Assembly: GCA_023614405.1 (NCBI GenBank)
Contig: CM042684.1
Coordinates: 205,288,941 to 205,352,940, forward strand
Length of the DNA stretch: 64,000 nt
DNA from: Avena insularis
Lineage: Eukaryota; Streptophyta; Magnoliopsida; Poales; Poaceae
Direction: 5' to 3'
The notes below the pieces were generated by a model. That model was not told the origin of the DNA, did no database searches, and was given only the letters and a program-made list of their open reading frames with translations. Numbering within the stretch: the stretch's first letter is position 1; each line of letters opens with the position of its first letter. This document shows, one piece after another, positions 35,038-45,077 of the stretch. A program made the position numbers and the translations under genes.

Positions 35038-36594
35038 TGATACGTCGTAAACGTATCTACAATTTTTGATGCTCCATGTTTGTTTTATATCAACTTTCTT
35101 ATGTTTTGTTCACACTTTGAGGTATTTTAGTACATTTTCTGGAACTAACCTATTAACAAGATGCCACAGTGTCAGTTGCCTATTTTCTGCTATTTTTTGG
35201 TTTTAGAAAAGCTAGTAAAGAAATATTCTCAGAATTGGACGGGACAAAAGCCAAAGTCAATATTTTACCAGAAGGAACACAGAGTCCGGAGGGGAAACGA
35301 AGTGGCGCACCAGGGCGGCTACACCTGGTGGCGGTGTGGCCAGCCCTAGGCGATCCACCAGGGGGTGTGGGCTCCCTGGTGCTCCACCAACCTTGCCCCT
35401 TCGCCTAAAAAAGCATCCCGGGAAGAAAACCCTAAGTAACAAATCAGAAATCCACAAAAGATTCTGTAGCCACCGCCATCTCCATCCCTAGATTGGGGGG
35501 ATCCGAAGCTCTTCCTGGCACCCTGCCAGAGGGGATAGATAATCCTGGAGGCCTTCTTCATCACCATGCCTGCCTCCGGTGTGATGCGTGAGTAGTTCAT
35601 CCTTGGACTATGGGTCCATGTAGTAGCTAGATGGTTGGTTCTCCTCCTTTGTGCTATCATGTTTAGATCTTATGAGATCCATTCATGATCAAGATCATCT
35701 ATTTGTAATCCTATATGTTGTGTTTGTGGGGATCCGATGGATATTGAGATGCTATTTCAGATTGATTATTGATTCTACCATGTCTATGTTATTTCTGATC
35801 TTGCATGCTCTCCGTTGTTAGTAACTATCTTGGCCAAGTAGATGCTTGCAACTCCAAGAGGGAGTATTTATGCTCGATAGTGGGTTCATGCCTCTAGTAA
35901 TATGGGGAAGTGACAGAAATCTCTAAGGTTGTAGATGTGTTGTTGCTACTAGGGAGAAAACATCAATCCTTTGTCCATGGGGCAATCGTATTGTTTACTT
36001 TACACACTTTGCTTAATGCAGTTATCTGTTGCTTGCAACTTAATACTGGAAGGGGTTCAGATGATAACCTGAAGGTGGATTATTAGTCACTGCTGTAGTT
36101 GGATTACGGTCCATGTATTATGTTGTAATGCCCAATCAAATCTCATAGGAGTCAAGATGTCTAGTATATGCATTGTATGGTTTCTCAAATCTGTCAATTG
36201 CCCTGCTGTAATTTGTTCACCCAACATGCTATTTATCTTAAGGAGAATCACCTCTAGTGAACTATGGACCCCAGTCCATTCTTTTACCATTAATCTACCA
36301 TCTACTGTTTACTGTTTACTATTTATTTTCTGCAAGCAATTACTATCTTCCACACTATACATTTAATCCTTTGTGTTCAGCAAAACCAGTGAGATTGACA
36401 ACCTCATTGTAAGTTGGGGCAAAGTTCTGTGGTTGTGTTGTGTAGGATTCCAAGTTGTTAGCAACACCCTTGGAGTTGTTTCCTTGCTCCTACTGGTTCG
36501 ATAACCTTGGTTTCATACTGAGGGGAAACTTGCTACTGTGCTCATCTTACCTTCCTCTTGGGATTCCCAACGAGCTCTACATTTTGAGCCATCA
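35038..36594 (+). repeat. 5' LTR of the Athila-like element
   Basis: 1557 bp, TGATACGTCGTAAACG...GAGCCATCA, followed ten bases later by the PBS. The body is the typical long Triticeae LTR with TATGCTCGATAGTGGGTTC and GGAAGGGGTTCAGATGATAAC segments. Confidence 0.85.
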
Positions 36595-36605
36595 AGCAAT
36601 TTTTC

Positions 36606-36622
36606 TGGCGCCATTGGGGGGA
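36606..36622 (+). other. primer-binding site, tRNA-Asp type
   Basis: TGGCGCCATTGGGGGGA resembles the Athila PBS TGGCGCCGTTGCCGGGG, complementary to tRNA-Asp, with three mismatches. Confidence 0.75.
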
Positions 36623-36856
36623 GTGAAGGACAGCTTCAATCTCTTCCCCCTCTCAGGGAGAAAGAAGATTCTTGCAAGGGGAGTCTCTCACAACCAATCT
36701 CTTTACTTTGTTTTTCTTTTGCTTTGTTTGCTTGTTTCTTTTTATCAAAAACACCAAAAATTAGTTGTATTGGTTTGCTTCTTTTATCAAAAACACAAAA
36801 AAAATTAGTTCCTATTTCAGTTTCTATTTCTGTTGGCTTGCTTTAATCTTACAAAA

Positions 36857-38845
36857 ATGAATACTCCTGAAAACAATAAGTTGTGTGACTTCACTACCAC
36901 AAACAACAATGATTTCATGTGCACACCTATTGCTCCACCTGTTCTTGAAGATGTTTTCTTTGAAATTAAACCTGCTTTGCTCAATATTGTTATGAAAGAA
37001 CAATTCTTTGGTGGTAGTACTGATGATGCTGCTGCTCACCTTAATAACTTTGTTGAACTTTGTGAGATGCAAAAACATAGGGATATAGATGGAGACATTA
37101 TTAAGCTTAAATTGTTTCCTTTCTCCTTGTGAGGAAAAGCTAAAGAATGGTTGCAATCCCTACCTAGAAATAGTATTGACTCCTGGATTAAATGCAAAGA
37201 TGCTTTCATTGGAAAATATTATCCTCCTGCTAAGATTATATCTATGAGAAGTGAAATATTGAAATTTCAACAATTTGATAATTAACATGTTGCTCAAGCT
37301 TGGGAAAGAATGAAATCTTTGGTAAAGAATTGCCCCACTCATGGACTGACTGTTTGGATGATTATCCAAACTTTTTATGCATGACTGAATTATTCTTCAA
37401 GAAATCTACTAGATTCTGCTACTGGATGCACCTTTATGACCATTACTTTGGGTGCTGCAACAAAGCTCCTTGATAATATGATGGTTAACTATTCTGAATG
37501 GCACACTAAGAGAGCTCCACAAGGTAAGAAGGTAAATTCTGTTGAAGAAACCTCCTCCTTGAGTGATAAAATTGATGCTATTATGTCTATGCTTGTTAAT
37601 GGAAGAGCTCATATTGATCCAAATCATGTTACCTTAGCCTCTTTGGTTGCTCAAGAAGAGAAAGTTGATGTGAACTTCATTAGAAATAATAATTTTAGCA
37701 GCAATGCCTATAGGAATAATTTTGGTAATAACAATTATAGGCCATATCCTCCTAATAATGGTAATGCTTATGGAAATTCCTACAACAACAATAGCAGTGC
37801 ACCCTATGAACTTGAAGTCATGCTTAAGGATTTTATTAGTAAACAAACTGCTGTCAATAAAACTATTGAGGAAAAACTTTTGAATGCTCAAAAAATATAT
37901 CATCTTTGTCTGAAGCACAATCTTCTTTGATTAATAAAATGGTGCTAAACCTGAAACTATGGAAAACCTCTTTGCTGCTACTAATGCCATACAAGTTAGA
38001 ATCGATCAAAATGTTAGACTGTTAGCTAAATTGCATGCTAAATGGGAAAGAGAAGATGAAATTTCTAGAATAATAGTATTTGTACTATTACCACCACCAA
38101 TGTTGATGCTAGCAAACGACATGAAGTCCCCATTCTTGTTGCAAAAATGCCTAGAACCAATGGAACCTTTTCTAATAAAAATGCTGAAATTCTTCGAAAT
38201 ATGGGAGACAATAGTTCTACTACCTTGGATGGTAATTTTGATTTTGATCTTGATGGTTGCAATATTTCTGAAGTAATTCCTACAACAGCTTGCTAGAAGT
38301 CCTAATTCTAATGCTATGAATATGGCCTTTATAGAACACATTACATATGCTCTCATAAAAATTAAATAAGAAAAATTGAAACATAAAGCTTCTATTCCTA
38401 ATAAATTAGAATATGGTTGGGAACCCATCATTAATATGAAAGTGAATGATTTTGATCTCAAAGATTTATGTGATCTTGGAGCTAGTGTCTCTATTATGCC
38501 TAGAAGATTTATGAAATGCTTGATTTGCCACCATTGGAAGATTGTTATCTAGATGTCCAACTTGATGATAATGCTAAAAAGAAACTCATGGGGAGTATTA
38601 ATGATGTTCTTATTATGGTTAACAATACCTACGTCCCTGTTTATTTCTATGCTTTGGATGTTGAATGTAATGCTTCTTGTCCTATTATATTGGGAAGACC
38701 TTTTCTTAGAACTATTCTTGCCATTATTGATATGAAGGAAGGCACCATTAAATATCAATTCCCACTCAAGAAAGGTATAGAACACTTCCTAAGAAGAGAG
38801 AGAAGATACCTTTTGCGTCTCCTATTAAAAGAAATTTGGTCTTAA
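36857..38845 (+). pseudogene. gag: Athila-type gag and protease
   Basis: The first open segment (36857-37132) begins MNTPENNKLCDF and has the Athila gag signature FEIKPALLNIV..FFGG.TDDAAAHLNNFVELCE and KLKLFPFSL. It continues with AKEWLQSLPRNSIDSW. Stops follow at 37131, 37283 and 37383. The Asn-rich part (37680-37800) precedes more frame breaks. The protease keeps LCDLGASVSIMPR (about 38467-38510) and, after another break, SCPIILGRPFLRT (about 38675-38715), with DMKEGTIKYQFPLKKG near the end. No RT follows. Confidence 0.85.
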
Positions 38846-39345
38846 TGTTTCTTCATTTGATAATACTTGAATCTTTCTTCCTATGCCTAGCTGAAAGGCG
38901 TTAAAGAAAATCACTATTGGGAGATAACCCAAATTATTTTTACTTTCAGTAAGTTTTTCTCTTGTTGAGTCTTGGAAGTTATTACTTCAGTAATAACCTC
39001 TCCTTATCATTTTTTTGTGGTTTTTGTGCCAAGAATAACCTCTAATGAGAGAGAAGTAAGGCTTGGGAAAGTTGTTGTCCCGAAACAGATTTTTGTGCTT
39101 CACTGTAAAAAATCGTGAAAAATCCCTGCATGTCGGATTGAGCTATAATTTTTGTGCTTATGCCCCAGGTTATTATATAACTTTCATTAGTTTAGCATGT
39201 TTCGATTGGAGCAACAAATGGTCCTCTAAAAAATTGGTTTTTACCTGCTGGTATGTTTTGATAGATTTCTGCCATTATTTGCATTTGCCTCTTAATCTCT
39301 TTCGCTTTGAGTTCTCATTTGATCATTTGAGCTTTGAGCTGTGAT

Positions 39346-40060
39346 TCAATGGACCCCCAGAGGAACGAAATGTTGTAAACCTCCAAGGGGTAGAATCACC
39401 GCGTGCGTATTAGAGAGGAGGGCGCGAGAGGGTAGCCCGCGAAGCCCATGTCTAGGCCCGTATTCCCACGTATCTGCATACTTCCACGTTGCTACATTAC
39501 GTTTGACCATTCATTGCCATGTTGTCATTCGCAAAAACCATGGCCACGTCGCCACACAATTAGGTTTTGATCACGAAAATAAGATCGTGGCCACCATTTC
39601 CCAAGGCACTTCTAACCCTAAATTTTTGATCCCGGTGGCGACATGCACTGGCGAAGCGACGTGAATCTGGTCGGCCAGCCTTCTAATCCTCCATCTGTGA
39701 ACCTGCCCTGCTCCGGTGGCGACATGTTCGTCTGCGCTGACGGCCGGGATCTAATCCTCCATCTGCGAACCTACCCGACTCTGGTGGCAACGTGGCCTTC
39801 CATGCCGACGATAACCGTTCCAATCCTACATCTGCTGATCAAAGGCCAACCAGATATTCTCATCCTCAGGACGCATCGACCAGTCCGCCTATGTCCCATA
39901 TCGCCACCGGCACCTGGAAGATGTGAGTAGCTGCCTCTCTAACACACATTATTTGCATCTCCTATAGCATAGCGTCTTAGGGTTCATCTTTGCATCTCCG
40001 AGTCCTCCATATATACATAACTGATTAGATTAGCATTGTTGGTTTTCTTTGCTTCAACAG
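39346..40060 (+). other. 5' region and first intron of the FAR1/MULE-type gene
   Basis: Moderately GC-rich and unlike the neighbouring LTR DNA. A GTGAGT donor at about 39922 and a TTCAACAG acceptor at 40053-40060 frame an intron ending exactly before an ATG. A 95-codon frame (39643-39930) here is most likely 5' UTR. No terminal inverted repeat was identified. Confidence 0.45.
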
Positions 40061-42850
40061 ATGGAGGACTATATGTCAAATGGGAGTGACAATGAGATCA
40101 TCCCTACGCGCAATGGTGATTCAGGTTTGGATGATAGAGATAGTTCTTTCTCTGAAGATGAGCCTACTGAGAATGACCTCTATGAAGAAAACAAATCCGA
40201 GGATGATGAGGCCACGTGAAGTTTCTTTTTTATTTTGTACGCAAACCTAGAACATGCAAATTTATACTCCTAGTTTTTTAATTGTGTAGATGGACATCGA
40301 TTGTGGAAACAAGGGGCACCATCCAGAAGAACCGGTCTCAGAAAGCATTAGCAGTGATGTATGTTGAGTGCTACACTATATTAATAAGAATTGAATAGAC
40401 ATGCTATATGACTATGTGCTACAATGGTGCAGGTTATACTAATCTCTCAGAGTGACCATGATTATTTTGGGGATTCGGACTTGGAAACCTAGGATGAAGA
40501 GGCGACAAAAGAGTCACAAGAACCTGAAGGGTCAAAATCTAAATACATGAGTGGTAAGTTGCTTATTGTTGTACAGCAAAGCATAAATACTATCAACCAG
40601 ATCACTTACATTGCTTTGCTTTTAATTGTGTAGGTTACAGACAGTTCACAACATGAGCACAGTCAGCATCAAGTGATACCAGAGAAGGATTTTCGGCATG
40701 CTCACGATAAGCGGTACAGGCACAAGAATGTAAAGGAGTTGACCTTCCCTTCCGAAGCGGCGGCATACTCTCACTACAACATATACGTGAGAGAACATGG
40801 TTTGAGCATAAGACGACAGAAGGTGAAGTGAGGTCCTACTGGAGAAATTCTGTATAGGCAGTTTCTCTGTTCCAGGTCAGGGGAACGTGAGGCAAAGTAT
40901 TTAAACATGGATGACCGCAAGAAGAGGCAACGAGCTTTGTCTCGCTGCAACTCTCAAGCCCATCTCACTGTGTCGTTTAACAAATCCAAGGGGCATTGGA
41001 AAGTTTTGAGCTTTTATGACGATCACAACCATGTGCTAGCTAGACCAGATGAAGTCCCGTTTTTTGGTCCCACCGAAAGATCAAGCCTTATCAGAGAGCT
41101 GAAATCATGTCACTGGCAGCAGGTGGGATGTGAAAGTTCGAGATTATGAAAACCTTCATAACAAGAAGTGGTAGGTGGAGCAAGGTTGGGTTCATCCCGA
41201 AGGATCTTTACAACATGTGTTGCCGGGAGAAGAGGAAGCTGATTGCATCTAGTGACACTAACACAACCATCCGAATTATGCAGAATAGGAAGTACCGTGA
41301 TCCTGAATTCTTTTTCAATTATGAGCTAGATAAAGAAGGAAATTTGAAAACCATGTTTTGGTGTGACTCTCAGTCACGTCGGGACTATTAGTACTTCAGT
41401 GACGTGCTGGTGTTCGACAGTACGTACAAAATGAATCGGTATGGAATGTCGTTCATTCCTTTCGTGGGGTTGAACCATCACCGCAGGACTACTGTTTTCG
41501 CATGCGCCATTGTCTTGAACGAGAAAACAGAAACATATGTTTGGCTACTTCAAACATTTCTGAAAGCTATGTGTCAGAAGAGCCACAAGGGGTTATCACT
41601 GATGCGGACGGTTCAATGATCAAAGCTATTTGCATTGTCTTCAAGGATGTGTGGCACCGTGTATGTACGTGGCACATTGAAAAGAATATGAAAAAACACC
41701 TCTATCACGAATCTCTGAATGAATTCAGGTCATTGTTGTACTACAACACCTCAAAAGAGATCTTTGAGCAGAGATGGAGCGCGTTTGTTCAGAAATGGCG
41801 GTCGAAGAATACCAAAGAGTGGTTGAGTAGAATGTATAAGAAGAAGAGATGGTGGGCCGGCGCGTATCTAGCCGAGGGCTTTTTGCTCGGCATGAAAAGC
41901 AATCAGAGAAGCGAGAGTTTTAACTCATGCCTACACCTTCACCTCGATTCTAGAATGACACTGGTGGATTTGATTGTGCACTACGAGAACGCCATTAACC
42001 GTATCCGTCAGGAAGATGCGTGACCGGATTGCGTGGACTCACAGACAGTACCTGTTGCGATTAATAAATACAAGGAAACTTCTAAATCTTGCAAGCGGAG
42101 CTAAAAAGGATTGATGGACTCAAGATTGCTAAATGTACGAAAGATTGTTCCAGTTCTAAGTACACTGTGGTATGGGCAGATAAAATTATTAGGAAGTTTG
42201 ACGTGATCTACACGCCTGGAGACAGTGAGGAAACTATAAAGTGCTCCTATAGAAGGATAGCTAGGAAGGGGCTCCCTTGCAAGCACATCCTCTACACATT
42301 GACTTTCCTGGGACTAGACAAAATACCAAAATGTTGTGTCCTTCAACGCTTCTCAAAGAATGCAAGATATGGATTGCCTGCGCAGCGCGAGAGCGATATG
42401 TTCAGATATGGATGGTCAAGTGCGGCCGAGAGGAAAAAGTTTTGCGACTTGAATGTACAATCTCAAGACACTATCGAAGTGGCATGCCATGATCGAGAGT
42501 CTTATGATATGTACCAAGAATGCATGCAGCGCATAATGGAGAGGAAAAAGGAGCTCAATACAATTCATACAAGCTACTTCGATGCAGATGCACAGAGCAA
42601 CAAGGAAAAGCACCTGAAGTTGGTGATCCACTAAAAGTTAAATCCAAAGGAGCGCCTAAGAAAAGAAAAAGAGTTCAAGTTGAGGCTGATAATCGACCCA
42701 TGAGTAAAAATTGCACACCACTATCATCTGATGAACAAAAAAGAGGCAAGGGGACCGCCGCTGCACCGCATGCAATACTACTAGTCATAACAGACGAAAC
42801 GCTAAATTATGCAAACAACATATGGAGTAAGTCATTCCTTGAGTACAACT
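40061..42850 (+). pseudogene. FAR1/FHY3-type MULE transposase, degenerate
   Basis: Proteins of this type are Mutator-like transposases or their domesticated relatives, FAR1-related factors. The acidic N-terminal exons (40061-40217, 40291-40359, 40435-40552) have plausible GT...AG introns. The FAR1 DNA-binding region follows (AAYSHYNIYVREHGLSIRRQKVK at about 40750; HWKVLSFYDDHNHVLARPDE at 41000-41060). The MULE core has DVLVFDSTYKMNRYGMSF (about 41402) and VITDADGSMIKA..WHRVCTWHIEKNMKKHL. The SWIM finger CSYRRIARKGLPCKH is at about 42241-42285. Breaks: TGA after QKVK (about 40829), TAG in an acidic exon (about 40489), frameshifts near 41150 and 41585, and stops near 42021-42075. Confidence 0.85.
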
Positions 42851-42899
42851 AAAAAGCATTATCAAATCTTTCATTGAAATTGGCAATAGCTAACTGCGC

Positions 42900-43910
42900 C
42901 TTATTGTTATGCAGGTATGTGATACCAGAAGAAAACTAGACGTTGCCCTTAATTCATAAACCATGTGGTCATTTGTGCAGAAAACAGCCTGTTTGGTTAC
43001 CTGGGCTGCCCCACGTTGTGTCCAGCACGAGTATGAAAGCAGCCCGTGGCTAGGCCCAGGAACAATGGTCGAATCGGCCTTTTCTATGGAGCCAGCCTCG
43101 GTTGGGCTCAGAATGGGCTGCCGCCACCCAACGGTTGCACGCGTGGGGAAGCGCGGGAGACGCGAATAACTCCCTCCCCACTCTGCCTCGGTTCCTGTCA
43201 CGGCCCCACTCCGGCAGTCAGAGCAGCCACATCCCATCCCATCATAGAGAACGATGGCCTCCTCCTCTCCTCCTCCGCCGCCTCCTCCGGCCAGCCTTTC
43301 CTCCGGCAAGGTAGTGCCCAGGGTCAAGCACACACCCCGCCAGCAGGTGGACCGCCCCGACCAGCTCGCCGTTGCCGAGTACGAGGCGGGGGGGGTTTAG
43401 GAGAACGGCGGTTCTAGCTGACCCCGCTGTAGTCCCCTCTACACGGCGGCCGTCACCACTATTGAGGGTGCCTCACGGGGCGCCGGTTAGGAGTACAGCG
43501 GTCGGGGTGATGGGGATTGCATCGGGGTTTTTCCCTGCCCCGACACGCTTCAGCACTAACCCCTACCACAGTGCATTGAGGGCGGCGGCCATGACGGAGG
43601 GGGCGCCGGGGTGAAGCGGCGACATGGTCAGGCCGTCCACCTTCACGGTCGCTCTGTCGAGCTGGGACATGCCGTTCCTGCCAGGGTTCGGTGCGATCCA
43701 TGTATGGTTTCTTGCCCTTCCCTTGGCATATCCGCAATGATTGGACACGCCAGTAGCGGGTGCCGCCCCCTCCAGGCAGTTTGCACCCAGCACGACCGCT
43801 CTAGCAGCCATCGCTATGGCCAGGTTCGTCGCTGCTTCACCAGCACCTCCGGAGATTAGGCCGTCCACTGCTCCGCCGCAGGAAAGGGGTCTCTTTTCCC
43901 CATATGTTCT
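42900..43910 (+). other. GC-rich, gene-like island
   Basis: GC- and CpG-rich DNA unlike the methylation-decayed transposons around it. An ATG in good context (43253) starts MASSSPPPPPPPPASLSSGK, a 49-codon frame typical of the start of a grass nuclear protein, ending at a TAG near 43398. Further GC-rich frames with Ala/Pro-rich content continue to 43890, including SSWDMPFLPGFG at about 43655. No family is recognised. Possible readings are a captured gene fragment, the 3' flank of the FAR1-type gene, or a truncated host gene. Confidence 0.4.
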
Positions 43911-44027
43911 TGTTCATGTATACAAATTGATATGCTTGCTTGATAGAATGTGTTACATATGAATGCTGGCAATGTAGATTACAATATGTTGCTTAATATG
44001 TGACCATTGCGCAAGGGAAGATCAAAT

Positions 44028-45077
44028 TTTGCCATGTTTGCTTGTATAGATGCTTGGCAGCAGCATTATGCATTTGTAGATGAATGCCATTGCCATGCTT
44101 GCTTCTGTAGATGCTTGGCATCACCATTAACATGTGTAGATGAATGCATTGCCATGTTTGCTTGTCTAGATGTTTGACAATAGTGCAGATGAATGCTATT
44201 TCCATGTTTGCTTGTCTATATGCTTGGCATCACCATTAATCATGTGTAGATGAATGCTTATCTAGATGCTTGGCAGTAGTGTAGATCAATGCTATTGCCA
44301 TGTCTGCTTGTCTAGATGCTTTCCATGACCATTAAGCATGTGTAGATGAATGGCATTGGCATGTTTGCTTGTCTTGATGCTTGGCATGGCCATTAAGCGT
44401 GTATATATGAATGCCATTGCCATGTTTGCTTGTTTAGATGCTTGGCATCACCATTAAGCATGTGTAGATGAATGCTTGTCTAGATGCTTCGCAGGAGTGT
44501 ATATGAATGATATTACCATGTTTCTTTGTCTAGATGCTTGGCATCACCATTAAGCATGTGTAGATGAATGCTTGTGTAGATGCTTGGCAGCAGTGTAGAT
44601 AAATGCTATTTCCATGTTCGCTTGTCTAGATGCTTGGCATCACCATTAAGCATGTGTAGACGAATGCTTATCTAGATGCTTGGCAGCAGTGTAGATGAAT
44701 GCTATTGCCATGTTTGCTTGTCGATATGCTTGTCATTTTGCTTGTGTACATGCTTGGCATGACCATTAAGCATGTGTAGATGAATGGCATTGCCATTTTG
44801 CTTATGTACATGCTTGGCATGACCATTAAGCATGTGTAGATGAATGGCATGACGATTTTGCTTGTGTACATTCTTGGCATGACCATTAAGCATGTGTAGA
44901 TGAATATCTATGTCATTTTGCTTGTGTACATGCTTGGCATGACCATTAAGCTTGTGTACATGAATGCCATTGACATGTTTGCTTGTCTAGATGCTTGGCA
45001 TCACCATTAAGCATGTGTAGATGAATGCTTATCTAGATGTTGTGTAGATGAATGGCTATACCATTTTGCTAGTGTAC
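44028..45077. repeat. 60-bp minisatellite
   Basis: A repeated unit containing GCTTGGCATGACCATTAAGC and GTGTAGATGAATGGCATTG. Between 44761 and 44960 the period is exactly 60 bases. To the left, 60-base units alternate with shortened ones carrying GCTTGGCAGCAGTGTAG, giving a higher-order pattern. About 18 units in all. The array ends at a truncated copy D RT sequence. No gene is seen in it; open frames across it reflect the period being divisible by three. Confidence 0.9.

Larger units (their letters stand above)
35038..39345 (+). mobile_element. Athila-lineage Ty3/gypsy element (gag-protease only)
   Basis: A complete 5' LTR, a tRNA-Asp-type PBS, gag and protease, then non-coding DNA with the GGCGTTAAA...GGAGATAACCCAA segment that normally lies after pol in Triticeae Athila-like elements. 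RT, RNase H and integrase are absent and no 3' LTR is seen. The right end is imprecise (about 39345). It inserted at the copia polypurine tract/LTR border. From memory it resembles the WHAM/Sabrina/Fatima group, but I cannot assign the family. Confidence 0.8.

Noticed and set aside
43372..43614. Ala/Pro-rich frames in the GC-rich island as a complete host gene.
   Set aside because: No frame is longer than about 120 codons, none has a recognised domain, and GC-rich DNA gives spurious open frames. Kept only as a gene-like island.
44668..44886. An open frame with 20-residue repeats in the minisatellite.
   Set aside because: A 60-base period is divisible by three, so open frames repeat automatically. 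No start context or neighbouring exon supports a gene.
44028..45077. Direct-repeat array considered as a CRISPR-like locus.
   Set aside because: Units are contiguous with no unique spacers, the period is a plain tandem repeat, and the host is a plant.
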